This document shows positions 36,536 to 45,736 of a stretch of DNA of 64,000 nt, piece after piece. The DNA lies in NCBI RefSeq assembly GCF_000511175.1, contig NZ_KI866530.1, positions 1,486,919 to 1,550,918 of the forward strand, given 5' to 3'. The notes beneath the pieces were generated by a model. It had not been told where the DNA came from. It did not search any database and saw only the letters and a program-made list of their open reading frames with translations. A program made the position numbers and the translations under genes. This DNA comes from Sediminibacterium salmoneum NBRC 103935. Lineage in GTDB: Bacteria > Bacteroidota > Bacteroidia > Chitinophagales > Chitinophagaceae. The first letter of the stretch is position 1. Every line of letters begins with the position of its first letter.

Positions 36536-39500
36536 TTAGAATGTTACATTAATTCCAAAAGTGGTAGTCAACGGAATGGCACCGCCGGCATTGTCTACGC
36601 CAAATGAAATGGCGCTTCCACCAAATTCAGGTGTATAACCAGAATTTCTTTTCCAGGTATTAAAGTTTTGAACATTCACAAATGCTCTTAATGATTTTAT
36701 TTTAGCTCTGTTCAGGAATGAAGAAACTACGTTGTATCCAAGCTGGATATTTCTGATTCTGAAATAGCTACCATCTTCAATATTGTAAGTAGATGCTTCA
36801 TAATTAACTCTGTGGTCCTGAGCCAAAATAGGATCCCAGTTGGAAGTACCCTCACCATGCCATCTGTTCATCTTAAACGCAGCATAATTCACTCGTTGGA
36901 AAGGTGATTCTGTACCACCCCAGTTTCTGAAAATTTCATTACCATAAACACCTCCCAAATCAATACCGAAATCCAGATTCTTATACTTTACAGAAATGCT
37001 ACCTCCATAGGCAAAGTCAGGAGTTGGATTCCCAATCATGGTTCTGTCAGCTGTATTTATTTTACCATCACCGTTAATATCTTTGTATTTTAAGTCGCCG
37101 GGACCATAAGAGAACTCAGTATTAACCGGAGAAGCCAGCTTATCAGCATAAGATTGATAAATGCCTTCTACTATATAACCATAGAAATAACCAATTGGCA
37201 ATCCTACTGTTGTTCTGTTTACGCCATTTACAATAGAGAACTCCTTGGTAGCAAGTGATTCAACCTTATTCTTATAAGTAGTGAAATTACCATTTACAGT
37301 GATAGAAAGGTCTTTGTTGATATCCTTAGTATAGCTTGCAGACAATTCAATACCGCTGTTTCTGATACTACCGATATTATCCAATCCATTAGACACACCC
37401 TGACTACCAGGAATAAATGTCATTAAATCTTTAGTAAGTTTATTGAAGTAATTAATTTCAACGTGTAACTTATTCTTTAAGGCATTGAATTCTACACCCA
37501 CTTCTTTAGCGTGTACAGTTTCCCATTTCAAATTTGGATTAGGCAAATAGGATTGTGAGAATGCGTTGTAAACCAGGTTGCCAAAAACTGCAGCATTACC
37601 TGCAACTAAGCCTGGATAAAAAGGATAATCATACCCATAGGTATTCTGGTTACCCAAAACCCCGATTGAGGCTTTTAATTTTACATAGTCAAAAACATTC
37701 TGATTCTTGAAGAAATTTTCTCTACTAATTTCCCATGCACCCCCAATAGCCCAGAAATTCTGCCAGCGGTTGTTTGGTGAAATCTGAGAAGAACCATCTC
37801 TTCTGATTGATGCATTCAGGTAATATTTACCCTGATAATTATACAACACTCTTAACAAAGCAGAAGCAGTTGTTCTTTCTCGCTGGTCAGAATTGGAAAT
37901 CTTGGTAGTTGGATCCGTAAATCCATTATTTATGAACCAAAAACGATTATCATCCGGTATTGCAGCACCAGTAGCACTTTGTCTGGCAGCCGCTGACCTG
38001 TTGAAATTACCGTAGTAATAAGTAGTCCATCCAGCCATTGCAGTTAAACTATGATCTCCGAAACTCCTTCTGTAATTAAGAATAAAATCTTGCTGGAATT
38101 TCTTATAAGACTGATCCGATTCAGAAATAGTTGTAGTACGGCTATACAAAAATGGCCTCTTAATTGCAGCGTCGTAAGCATTGTACATAGGTGTATACTG
38201 ACGAGTATTTACATTACTGATATCAGCATAAAAACTTGCTCTGAAAGTAAAATCTCTCAAGAAGTTCACTTCTCCAAAAACACTACCCACTGTTCTGTAT
38301 TCAACACTCTTGGTTTTGTCCCATTCATTTTCAAGTTGAATTAAAGGATTCACAACACCTGAGTTCTGAATAGAAGGTAATTCGTAATACAAATTCTGAA
38401 CAGTACTATCTAACCCGTATGGGTTCTTCGCTTTTACAGCAATAGTTCCATCACTAACCAAAGGAATTACTTTTCTTGCCTGATCCAGAATATAAGTTGC
38501 ATTATAAGGATTAACCTGTCTGGTAGCATTAAAGTTTACTCCAAGCTTAATGGCTTTATTCAATTTAACCTCATCATTAAAAGAAAGTTGAAATCTTTCC
38601 AGTTTTTCATGCTTGATTAATCCTTCGTCACCTGTATAACCAATTCCAAAATTGAACTTATTCTTTTCAGTACTAGAAGCTAAGCTCAGATTACTACTAC
38701 TGAATGTCCCTGTGCGCGTAACTGCATCAATCCAATCTGTATTGGCAGTCCAGTTACTGTAATCGAAAGGAGAAGTAACACCAATATTTGCTTTTTCTTC
38801 TTCGTACAGGGTTTTAAACTGCTCACCGCTAACTAATGCAATTTTATTTACCAGTTTTTTAAACCCATAAGTAGAATTGAAATTAATCACTACCTGACCT
38901 GCTTTCGCTCTTTTAGTTGTGATTGCAATAACCCCTGCTGCACCTCTTACCCCGAAAATAGCAAGAGATGAAGGGTCTTTTAAAATTTCAATTGACTCAA
39001 TATCATTCGGGTTGATATAATCAATATTGTCATTGAACACTCCATCCACAACATATAAAGGTCGAACAGATCCGATACTGATAGTACCTCTGATTCTGAT
39101 ATCTGGAGCTGCACCAGGAGTACCATTATTTACAACGGACAAACCTGCTACTTTACCTTGCAAAGAAGCAACGGGATTGGTGTTAGGTTTATCAGCAACT
39201 TCCTTTCCTGAAATTTTCACAATAGAACCAGTTAAATCTCTTTTGCTGGCAGATCCATAACCAATTACAACCACTTCGTCCATTTTCTTAACAGCAAGTG
39301 ACAGTTGCACATCAATGATAGCTTTTCCTGCAACTTTCACTTCGGTTGTTTCATAACCAATACTACTGATAACCAGGGTAGCATTTTTATCAACAGTAAT
39401 TTTAAAATTACCATTGTTGTCTGCAAATGTTCCATTATTGGTTCCTTTTTCCAAAATAGAAGCACCCGATAAGGTTTCTTTGTTATCCCCTACAATTTTA

Positions 39501-39898
39501 CCGGTAATAGCAATTTTATCATTTTCAACTTCATTGGTCGAAATAATGGCAAATAAATTTCCTCCCAGTTGTTTGTATGTCAGGTTGGTTCCTGCAAACA
39601 AATCGTTAAGAGACTGTCCAATGGTCCAGTTAATAGCGTTAAAGTTTACTTTATTCTTAAGGTCCTTTAAGTCAGAATTATACAAAAATCGAAAATACCC
39701 TTCATTTTCAATTTGCTTTAAGACCTTTTTGATCTCTGTTTTGTTTGTTTTTACACTGACTTTTTGTCCTAGAGAGGTAGTTGCACTTACCTGCATAATT
39801 GATACCAAGGTAATTACAATGGCAAGCTTCATAATGAGCAAGGTTTTGAGAAGCGTCCTGCGCCACTTTTTGTGGCCAAGAACTACACTTTTTTGCAT
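36536..39898 (-). CDS. SusC/RagA family TonB-dependent transporter with STN signalling domain
   Basis: The outer-membrane barrel that imports glycan fragments with TonB energy. I chose the ATG at 39898 (MQKSVVLGHKKWRR), leaving 1120 residues. After the signal peptide comes an STN domain (about residues 50-105, LKQIENEGYFRFLYNS), which contacts FecR anti-sigma proteins. Then comes a carboxypeptidase-like beta-sandwich (ITGKIVGDNKETLSGAS), a TonB box region MDEVVVIGYGSA, the plug (RGTISIGSVRPLYVVDGV) and the barrel, ending in Phe. STN plus the upstream sigma/FecR pair points to substrate-induced transcription of the locus. Confidence 0.96.
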   Translation of the reverse strand: MQKSVVLGHKKWRRTLLKTLLIMKLAIVITLVSIMQVSATTSLGQKVSVKTNKTEIKKVLKQIENEGYFRFLYNSDLKDLKNKVNFNAINWTIGQSLNDLFAGTNLTYKQLGGNLFAIISTNEVENDKIAITGKIVGDNKETLSGASILEKGTNNGTFADNNGNFKITVDKNATLVISSIGYETTEVKVAGKAIIDVQLSLAVKKMDEVVVIGYGSASKRDLTGSIVKISGKEVADKPNTNPVASLQGKVAGLSVVNNGTPGAAPDIRIRGTISIGSVRPLYVVDGVFNDNIDYINPNDIESIEILKDPSSLAIFGVRGAAGVIAITTKRAKAGQVVINFNSTYGFKKLVNKIALVSGEQFKTLYEEEKANIGVTSPFDYSNWTANTDWIDAVTRTGTFSSSNLSLASSTEKNKFNFGIGYTGDEGLIKHEKLERFQLSFNDEVKLNKAIKLGVNFNATRQVNPYNATYILDQARKVIPLVSDGTIAVKAKNPYGLDSTVQNLYYELPSIQNSGVVNPLIQLENEWDKTKSVEYRTVGSVFGEVNFLRDFTFRASFYADISNVNTRQYTPMYNAYDAAIKRPFLYSRTTTISESDQSYKKFQQDFILNYRRSFGDHSLTAMAGWTTYYYGNFNRSAAARQSATGAAIPDDNRFWFINNGFTDPTTKISNSDQRERTTASALLRVLYNYQGKYYLNASIRRDGSSQISPNNRWQNFWAIGGAWEISRENFFKNQNVFDYVKLKASIGVLGNQNTYGYDYPFYPGLVAGNAAVFGNLVYNAFSQSYLPNPNLKWETVHAKEVGVEFNALKNKLHVEINYFNKLTKDLMTFIPGSQGVSNGLDNIGSIRNSGIELSASYTKDINKDLSITVNGNFTTYKNKVESLATKEFSIVNGVNRTTVGLPIGYFYGYIVEGIYQSYADKLASPVNTEFSYGPGDLKYKDINGDGKINTADRTMIGNPTPDFAYGGSISVKYKNLDFGIDLGGVYGNEIFRNWGGTESPFQRVNYAAFKMNRWHGEGTSNWDPILAQDHRVNYEASTYNIEDGSYFRIRNIQLGYNVVSSFLNRAKIKSLRAFVNVQNFNTWKRNSGYTPEFGGSAISFGVDNAGGAIPLTTTFGINVTF

Positions 39899-39932
39899 AA
39901 TTTTGATTTTGGTTATAAAAGAATGCAACGCC

Positions 39933-39991
39933 TATGGATTTTATCCATAAGATTGCTGTGCTTTTAGCGGGAAATGCTGCAACATTTCCCG
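39933..39991. repeat. two perfect inverted repeats between fecR and susC
   Basis: TATGGAT / ATCCATA with a 3-base loop (39933-39949) and CGGGAAATG / CATTTCCCG with a 6-base loop (39968-39991). Both lie in the 99-base gap after the FecR stop and before the SusC start. On the minus transcript the second is not followed by T residues, so it is not a classic terminator for fecR. It may act as an mRNA stability element or processing site that sets SusC above FecR. Confidence 0.6.
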
Positions 39992-39997
39992 TTTTTA

Positions 39998-41143
39998 TTA
40001 TTTTTTACTGATAGTTATAATATTGTTTTTGATTTCATAATTAAAAGGGATTAATAATTGAAGGTCACGCAAAGCCTCATCAATTGTTTCGTCTACAAAT
40101 GATCCGCTTAGTCGAATATTTTCAATGTCTTCGTTAGCCAGATTAATTTGAACATTATACCAACGTTCAAGTTTTTTCACAATGTCTTTTACCTTTTCTT
40201 CTTCAAAAAGTATTTTGTTATACACCCATGATGTTTCATGTATACTGGAATCAGCTAATGTTTTAGAGATAGGAACTACCTGCACATTAAAAGAGGTTTC
40301 CCGAATTTCTTTTATCTCTGCTCCCGCTATCACCTCTTTCTTCGCATTAACAGTGCTCTCCTTATTGAAAATAATTTTTTCATGAGGCTTCAACATTAAC
40401 TTAGGAGCATCTTTTTGATTTCTGTTGATCACTTCAATGGAGCCCTGAATCAGTGTAGCTTCAATGGTTTCATCCACTGAATATGCTTTCACATTAAAAA
40501 CAGTTCCCAATACATGAATATCTATGTCTGAAGTATGTACAATAAAGGGTCTGGAGGGATTATGAACGACGTCAAAGTAAGCCTCGCCATCCAACATCAC
40601 CTCTCTGTATTTTCCATTTAAATTTTCATCATAAGTCAACTTGCTTCCTGAATTAATCCAAACCTGGGTTCCATCAGGTAATACAATTTTTGACTTAGAC
40701 CCCTTACTAACAATCACTTCATTCTGAGGCTTGCTTTTAGCAAGGGCAGGAAGCTCTGATTTGCTGAAAAGAGTATTGAAAAGAAAGAATGCACCAATAC
40801 TTACTGCAGCAATTGAAAAGGCTACCTTGATCCACCTGGCAATTTTTGTTTGCTTAGTATCAATATGAATAAAATCATTGGCAATCTCATCATCTACCAT
40901 ATCAAAATCCTGAACCTGTGCTTTAAGTCTGTTCACATGATTGAGGTAATGGTCTTCCTGATTTTGCTTATTGGAGCTAGAAGTTTTAGGTGTATTGGAT
41001 GCGAAAAAATCGGTTAGTCTGTCATGAGAAGCCAGAAAATCTTGATTTGAACTTATATAATCCTGCAATTGCTTCAATTCCTCCTCAGAAGCTTCGCCGA
41101 AAATCTTTTTCGTAAGCAGAATCCAAAATCGTTCTTCTTTCAT
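39998..41143 (-). CDS. FecR family anti-sigma factor
   Basis: An inner-membrane regulator that holds the partner ECF sigma factor until a signal arrives from the SusC STN domain. The start at 41143 gives MKEERFWILLTKKIFGEASEEE, the usual cytoplasmic helical anti-sigma domain; the extra upstream codons are unlike the family. One transmembrane helix lies near residues 135-158 (VAFSIAAVSIGAFFLFNTLF). The periplasmic FecR domain has LPDGTQVWINSGSKLTYDE and MLDGEAYFDVVHNPSRPFIVHT. A DUF4974 domain ends the protein (IVKKLERWYNVQINL). It lies 64 bases after the sigma gene. Confidence 0.95.
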   Translation of the reverse strand: MKEERFWILLTKKIFGEASEEELKQLQDYISSNQDFLASHDRLTDFFASNTPKTSSSNKQNQEDHYLNHVNRLKAQVQDFDMVDDEIANDFIHIDTKQTKIARWIKVAFSIAAVSIGAFFLFNTLFSKSELPALAKSKPQNEVIVSKGSKSKIVLPDGTQVWINSGSKLTYDENLNGKYREVMLDGEAYFDVVHNPSRPFIVHTSDIDIHVLGTVFNVKAYSVDETIEATLIQGSIEVINRNQKDAPKLMLKPHEKIIFNKESTVNAKKEVIAGAEIKEIRETSFNVQVVPISKTLADSSIHETSWVYNKILFEEEKVKDIVKKLERWYNVQINLANEDIENIRLSGSFVDETIDEALRDLQLLIPFNYEIKNNIITISKK

Positions 41144-41207
41144 GGCAAGTATATGGTCAGAATAAGGACAAGCCAAAAGCAGAAATACCCCTAAAAGGGA
41201 TAAAAAA

Positions 41208-41798
41208 TTATTTTTTGGCTAAAATAGAGTGGATCTCAGGGAATTCATGTTTAAACTCCAAACATTGACGAATTCTTCGTAGCGCAATTGCCATTTGAGA
41301 CTCAACGGTTTTAACAGATACATCCAGCAGCTCGGAAACTTCCTGGTATTTTAATCCGTCTTCCTTTATTAGTTTAAAGATGATTTTGCATTTTGGAGGT
41401 AAGGCATTCACTGCATCCATAATTTTTTGAGTCAGCTCAGCAGAGATGGCCAATTCCTCCGGATTAAAAAATACACTTTCCAGTTGCATTGAAAAATCAT
41501 CTATTTGAAGCGATGCCTTCCGCTTATTTATTTTCAAGCGGTTCAAAGCAAAGTTTTTCGTTCCAATCAGCAGATAAAGCCTGGGGTTTTCTAACCTCTT
41601 TAAATTTTTTCTTTTCATCCATAAATTAATAAAAAGATCAGAAACCACTTCTTCTGTATCTTCAGAAGACTTAAGTATGGCAAAAGCAAACCCATAAAGG
41701 CTTTCATGCAATGACACAAACAGCGCCTTATAAGACTTTTCGCAATCTCTTGCAGAGATGGCTTCAAGCAATTCATTAATTTCTACATTGGACAGCAC
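41208..41798 (-). CDS. ECF RNA polymerase sigma factor
   Basis: A sigma-70 family factor of the extracytoplasmic function group, 196 residues. Region 2 is seen in YKALFVSLHESLYGFAFAI and DTEEVVSDLFINLWMKR; region 4 in LPPKCKIIFKLIKEDGLKYQEVSE with the helix-turn-helix VSVKTVESQMAIALRRIRQ. Bacteroidota members of this type sit next to FecR and STN-SusC and drive the linked sus operon. It is the first gene of the locus and divergent from the CoA-transferase family gene. No clear TAnnTTTG promoter precedes it, although two one-mismatch candidates are present. Confidence 0.95.
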   Translation of the reverse strand: MLSNVEINELLEAISARDCEKSYKALFVSLHESLYGFAFAILKSSEDTEEVVSDLFINLWMKRKNLKRLENPRLYLLIGTKNFALNRLKINKRKASLQIDDFSMQLESVFFNPEELAISAELTQKIMDAVNALPPKCKIIFKLIKEDGLKYQEVSELLDVSVKTVESQMAIALRRIRQCLEFKHEFPEIHSILAKK

Positions 41799-41910
41799 GA
41801 AAGCAATTGAGTAATGAAGCTACAAATTAAATAATAATATTGAGAAAAATTTAACAGTCAAATATGAGTTTTATCATGTAAAAACGGTAATTAAGACTTT
41901 ATTAATCTTT

Positions 41911-41918
41911 TAATTTTG
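41911..41918 (+). promoter_or_regulatory. likely -7 promoter element (TAATTTTG) for the acetyl-CoA hydrolase/transferase gene
   Basis: TAATTTTG matches TAnnTTTG and lies 30 bases before the ATG at 41949. A -33 TTG is not evident. Confidence 0.45.
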
Positions 41919-41948
41919 CCATTCGCAATCAAATCATAAAATAGTCTC

Positions 41949-43214
41949 ATGTACATTTCTGCTTCAGAAGCCATTCAAAAAATCAATTCCGACCAAAAAG
42001 TATTCCTGCACGGAAGTGCAGCTACTCCAATTAGGTTAATCAATGAACTGATTGCACAAAAAGACCGATTGTTTAATGTAGAATTAATAAGTATAACCCA
42101 ACAGGGAGTAGACTTGAATGACCCTTCGCTGAAAGGGCATTTTTACATGAATTCGCTTTTTGTTTCTGAAAGCAACCGAAAAGCCATCAGCATGGGCATG
42201 GGTGATTATACGCCTGTTTTCCTAAGTGAAATTCCATTGTTGTTCAACAGAAATATTTTACAAGTAGATGTAGCAATAGTAACAGTGTCCCCACCTGACA
42301 AACACGGCTACTGTTCACTAGGCACTTCAGTAGATATTGTAAAATCTGCTTTACGCTCAGCTAAAACAGTAATTGCACAGGTAAATCCAAATATGCCAAG
42401 GGTGCACGGGGATGGATTTATTCCTTTCTCAAAAATAGATTTTGCAGTATGGACAGATGATCCTCTTCCAGAAGTTAGCTATGCAAAAGGGTTGACAGAT
42501 GTACATGAAAAAATAGGAAAGATCGTAGCTGAATTAGTAGAAGACGAGGCAACCCTTCAGTTGGGTATCGGAAGTATTCCAGATGCAGTTTTAAAAAATT
42601 TAACCAATCATAAAAACCTAGGACTGCATACTGAAATGTTTTCCGACGGTGCCATACCGCTAATTCAGAATGGTACCATTAACAATAGCAGAAAGAAAAT
42701 TGTAAAAGGATATTGTGTTACTTCCTTTATGTTGGGAACCAAAGCACTCTATGACTTTGCCGATGACAATCCAATTATTAAGGCACTCGATATAGATTAT
42801 GTAAACGACCCAAGGGTTTTAAGTCTGAATAAGAAAGTAACTGCCATCAACAGTGCCATTGAAGTAGACCTAACCGGTCAAGTATGTTCAGATTCAATAG
42901 GCATGTATCAGTATTCGGGAATTGGAGGACAGATGGATTTTATTAGAGGCGCTGCTTTATCAGAGGGAGGAAAACCAATCATTGCCCTTCCTTCAGTTAC
43001 CAATAAAGGCATTTCCAGAATTGTTCCCTATTTAAAACAGGGAGCTGGCGTTGTTACCACCAGGGGGCATATTCATTGGGTTGTTACTGAATTCGGTGCT
43101 ATAAATTTATTCGGGATGAATATGGCACAAAGAGCCAAAGCACTAATCAGCATTGCACATCCGGATCATCGGGAAGAACTGGAACGGGCAACAGTAGAGA
43201 GATTCAAGTGTTAG
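41949..43214 (+). CDS. acetyl-CoA hydrolase/transferase family protein (4-hydroxybutyrate CoA-transferase-like)
   Basis: A class I CoA-transferase of the cat1/abfT group that moves CoA between carboxylic acids through a glutamyl-CoA intermediate. The N-terminal half begins VFLHGSAATPIRLINEL and has VTVSPPDKHGYCSLG. The catalytic Glu is residue 229 in LGLHTEMFSDG, preceded by LQLGIGSIPDAV. The C-terminal signatures IGGQMDFIRGA and VVTEFGAINLFG are intact. The 421-residue length is typical. Its natural substrates could be acetate, butyrate or 4-hydroxybutyrate; the sequence does not decide. The stop overlaps the convergent M1 gene by four bases. Confidence 0.92.
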   Translation: MYISASEAIQKINSDQKVFLHGSAATPIRLINELIAQKDRLFNVELISITQQGVDLNDPSLKGHFYMNSLFVSESNRKAISMGMGDYTPVFLSEIPLLFNRNILQVDVAIVTVSPPDKHGYCSLGTSVDIVKSALRSAKTVIAQVNPNMPRVHGDGFIPFSKIDFAVWTDDPLPEVSYAKGLTDVHEKIGKIVAELVEDEATLQLGIGSIPDAVLKNLTNHKNLGLHTEMFSDGAIPLIQNGTINNSRKKIVKGYCVTSFMLGTKALYDFADDNPIIKALDIDYVNDPRVLSLNKKVTAINSAIEVDLTGQVCSDSIGMYQYSGIGGQMDFIRGAALSEGGKPIIALPSVTNKGISRIVPYLKQGAGVVTTRGHIHWVVTEFGAINLFGMNMAQRAKALISIAHPDHREELERATVERFKC

Positions 43215-44734
43215 TCAACCCGCTCTGCCTTTAGATAAAAATTAGAATCAACTTCAAATTGGTCATCTTTTTTGAACCCGTTAAATACCGAGGTTTTCCA
43301 TGAAACAGCAGGGTAAATCCATTCCCGTCCTGATAAATTGGTTTTAACTGGCATTGTAAAATCAGTATTGCAATTGATAAACCTGTATCGAATCTGATTC
43401 CCTTTGATTGCATATTGAAGTACAGGAACTTCTGTAGTTCTTAAATATTGATCAAAAAATGGTTTCAGTTGCAACCGGGTTTCCCGGATAAAATAATTCT
43501 CGATAGCATTGGAGGAAGTTACCTGATGATAAAACTGCTTGTTCAGCTTTTTTAATATTGTTATAAAGCGGGCATCATCAGACAACATAGTTTTTATCAT
43601 ATGCAATACGGCCCATCCCTTTACATAGTTATCCTGACCACCATCTTCATTAATCCCATAGCGACCAATTATCGGTTTGTCATTTTCAATTGTCCTGAAC
43701 CTTCCCTGCATGAAGGCATTTCCCGCTTCTGCACCCCAATAATGGGCAATGACCAATTCTTCCGCAAGACCTACAAAACCTTCCTGAATCCATCTGTCAG
43801 CAATATCGCTGGCTGTAATGCTATTACCAAACCATTCATGGGCAGTTTCATGAACCAGAATGCGATCCGTTTTTTTTCCCCATCCTGTATTGGATATATC
43901 CCCTCCTTTCAGATTGGTACCCTTACGGTACGAGCTTCCATACGCAATGGCACTCTGATGTTCCATGCCTATATATGGTGCATCAACCATTTTAAATCCA
44001 TCCTGATAAAAAGGATACGGACCAAAACTATGTTCCAACGCAACAAGTGTACTATCGGTCTGGGGCATCAAATGTTCAATTGCCTTTTGGCGATTGTAAT
44101 CCAGCACCCAGAAATCCGTACTTAATTCTCCCTTTATACCTTTAAACTTTCCAGACAATTGAACATACTTACCAATATAAAAAGAAATGCCATAATGATT
44201 GATTGGACTCTTTACCTGCCAACGGTACAAGGTTTTACCTACAGCCATTTTTTGCTCCAGCATTAATCTCCCATTACTTACCGCCATTAAACTATCCGGA
44301 ACAATTACAGATACTGTTGCTCCATTTTCAGGTTCATCCGCTAAATGATTCTTACAGGGAAACCAGAGACTGGCACCTTTGTATTGACAGGCAACTGAAA
44401 TCCAAGGTCTGCCAAGTGAATCACTAGACCAGACCATACCGCCATCCCAGGGAGCATGAAGAGATTCAACAGGTTTACCTGAATAATAAATACTGATTTG
44501 CTTTTTTGAAACCTGCTTTTGTTTGTTTACCTGCAGATACCAGAAATCACCAACTTGTCTAAATGGAACTTTTTTCCCATCCTGTATTACACTGTCAATT
44601 CCCAATGGAAATACCAAATCAATCTGCATCTCCGATATGAGCTTATTATGGGCAATACCATAAGTTATTGTATTAACTCCATTAAGTCGTTTATTTACCC
44701 AATCTGGTTGAACAGTTAAATCGTAGTGCAGCAA
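43211..44734 (-). CDS. M1 family metallopeptidase domain, apparently lacking its own start and signal peptide
   Basis: A zinc peptidase of family M1 with HETAHEWFG and, 18 residues on, the third ligand in WIQEGFVGLAEE. The exopeptidase loop reads GMEHQSA instead of GAMEN. The only available start is TTG at 44734, which gives no signal peptide although relatives are secreted. In-frame, M1-like coding continues upstream from it as DSLIGSITPERAWWN, into the 3' end of the alpha/beta hydrolase gene, until a TAA at 44786-44788. The two frames meet at a run of eight A residues (44780-44787 on this strand). With one A fewer, both would form a single 770-codon gene. So this is either the second half of a frameshifted fusion or a gene that lost its leader. 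Confidence 0.85.
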   Translation of the reverse strand: MLHYDLTVQPDWVNKRLNGVNTITYGIAHNKLISEMQIDLVFPLGIDSVIQDGKKVPFRQVGDFWYLQVNKQKQVSKKQISIYYSGKPVESLHAPWDGGMVWSSDSLGRPWISVACQYKGASLWFPCKNHLADEPENGATVSVIVPDSLMAVSNGRLMLEQKMAVGKTLYRWQVKSPINHYGISFYIGKYVQLSGKFKGIKGELSTDFWVLDYNRQKAIEHLMPQTDSTLVALEHSFGPYPFYQDGFKMVDAPYIGMEHQSAIAYGSSYRKGTNLKGGDISNTGWGKKTDRILVHETAHEWFGNSITASDIADRWIQEGFVGLAEELVIAHYWGAEAGNAFMQGRFRTIENDKPIIGRYGINEDGGQDNYVKGWAVLHMIKTMLSDDARFITILKKLNKQFYHQVTSSNAIENYFIRETRLQLKPFFDQYLRTTEVPVLQYAIKGNQIRYRFINCNTDFTMPVKTNLSGREWIYPAVSWKTSVFNGFKKDDQFEVDSNFYLKAERVD

Positions 44735-44750
44735 ATTCCACCAGGCTCTT

Positions 44751-45536
44751 TCAGGCGTGATAGAACCTATTAAGGAATCTTTTTTTTACAATATCCTGTA
44801 ACAGATTAACAAATGGAACAGGAGCAGACCATTGGGGATTATGATCGGCTTCCAACACAGACACCGGCCATTTGTATTTTCTTGCCTTATCTGCCTGGGT
44901 AGAAAAATCGTCTTTGGTTGGATCTTTTCCTTTGTCTACGGTAAGGATATAATGGGTAGGTATTGTCATTCGCTTTGGATTCTTCAGACTGATTTTATCT
45001 GTGAATGTTTTAACAGAATGGGGTACATCTTTAGGAGGCGCCTGATCAGGCCTAACCCATTTGGGAACCAGAAATCCATTTTCAATCAAGGGCTTCATGG
45101 CTTCCGGTGTTTTGCCCTGTGCAAAAACGCTTTCTCCATCCTCTGGAACAAATGCATCCAGGTAAATCATCTGGGTTATTCTTTCGGGTACACTATCTGC
45201 CACACCCGTTATTACCATCCCACCATAACTATGTCCTACCAGCACAATATTTTTCAAGTCTTCAAAAAGAATCATGTTGACTACATCTTTGATATGTGTG
45301 TACAAACCTACTTCAGGAGTGGCCAGGTGAACCCGCTCTCCCTGACCCGTTAAGGATGGGCGATAAACAAGCGCACCTTTGGCAGTAAGCAGAGAATCAA
45401 CCTTTTTAAAAGCCCAGCTTCCACCCCAGGCGCCATGTACAATAACATAAGTGGGATTAGAGGAAGATTGTGCATAGCAAGGTTGCAACCAAAATGCTGA
45501 AAAAATGAGGAGTAATAACCAAAATATCTTTTTCAT
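44751..45536 (-). CDS. exported alpha/beta hydrolase, possibly the N-terminal half of a fusion with the M1 peptidase
   Basis: A 261-residue esterase-like protein with signal peptide MKKIFWLLLLIFSAFW ending CYAQ. The oxyanion-hole loop is VIVHGAWGGSW, the nucleophile Ser is in VGHSYGGM, an acid follows in YLDAFVPEDGES, and the His is in LEADHNPQWSAP. It resembles plant methylesterase/salicylate-esterase-type bacterial proteins; the substrate is unknown. The fold is complete at NLLQDIVKK, exactly where the A8 run begins. The following nine residues (RFLNRFYHA) read the M1 N terminus out of frame. The ATG at 45536 was preferred over the one nine bases earlier. Confidence 0.88.
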   Translation of the reverse strand: MKKIFWLLLLIFSAFWLQPCYAQSSSNPTYVIVHGAWGGSWAFKKVDSLLTAKGALVYRPSLTGQGERVHLATPEVGLYTHIKDVVNMILFEDLKNIVLVGHSYGGMVITGVADSVPERITQMIYLDAFVPEDGESVFAQGKTPEAMKPLIENGFLVPKWVRPDQAPPKDVPHSVKTFTDKISLKNPKRMTIPTHYILTVDKGKDPTKDDFSTQADKARKYKWPVSVLEADHNPQWSAPVPFVNLLQDIVKKRFLNRFYHA

Positions 45537-45736
45537 AAAAAACATGCTGAACTAAAGATAAAAATTACAAGCCAATAAATCACTTTTCTTGATTTTTTAC
45601 AATAAATCAGCGTTTCATTGTTACTGTAAATACAAACGCTCAATTCCTAATAAAGTATCCGCAAAAAGATCATACTCCGAAAATAGGAGAATGCTTATCT
45701 GGAAACTGGACTAAAACCATTCACATAGTTAAATGA

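Noticed and set aside
23563..41798. Horizontal acquisition of the glycan locus by an integrative element
   Set aside because: No integrase, insertion sequence, tRNA boundary or change in coding style was seen at either edge of the locus.
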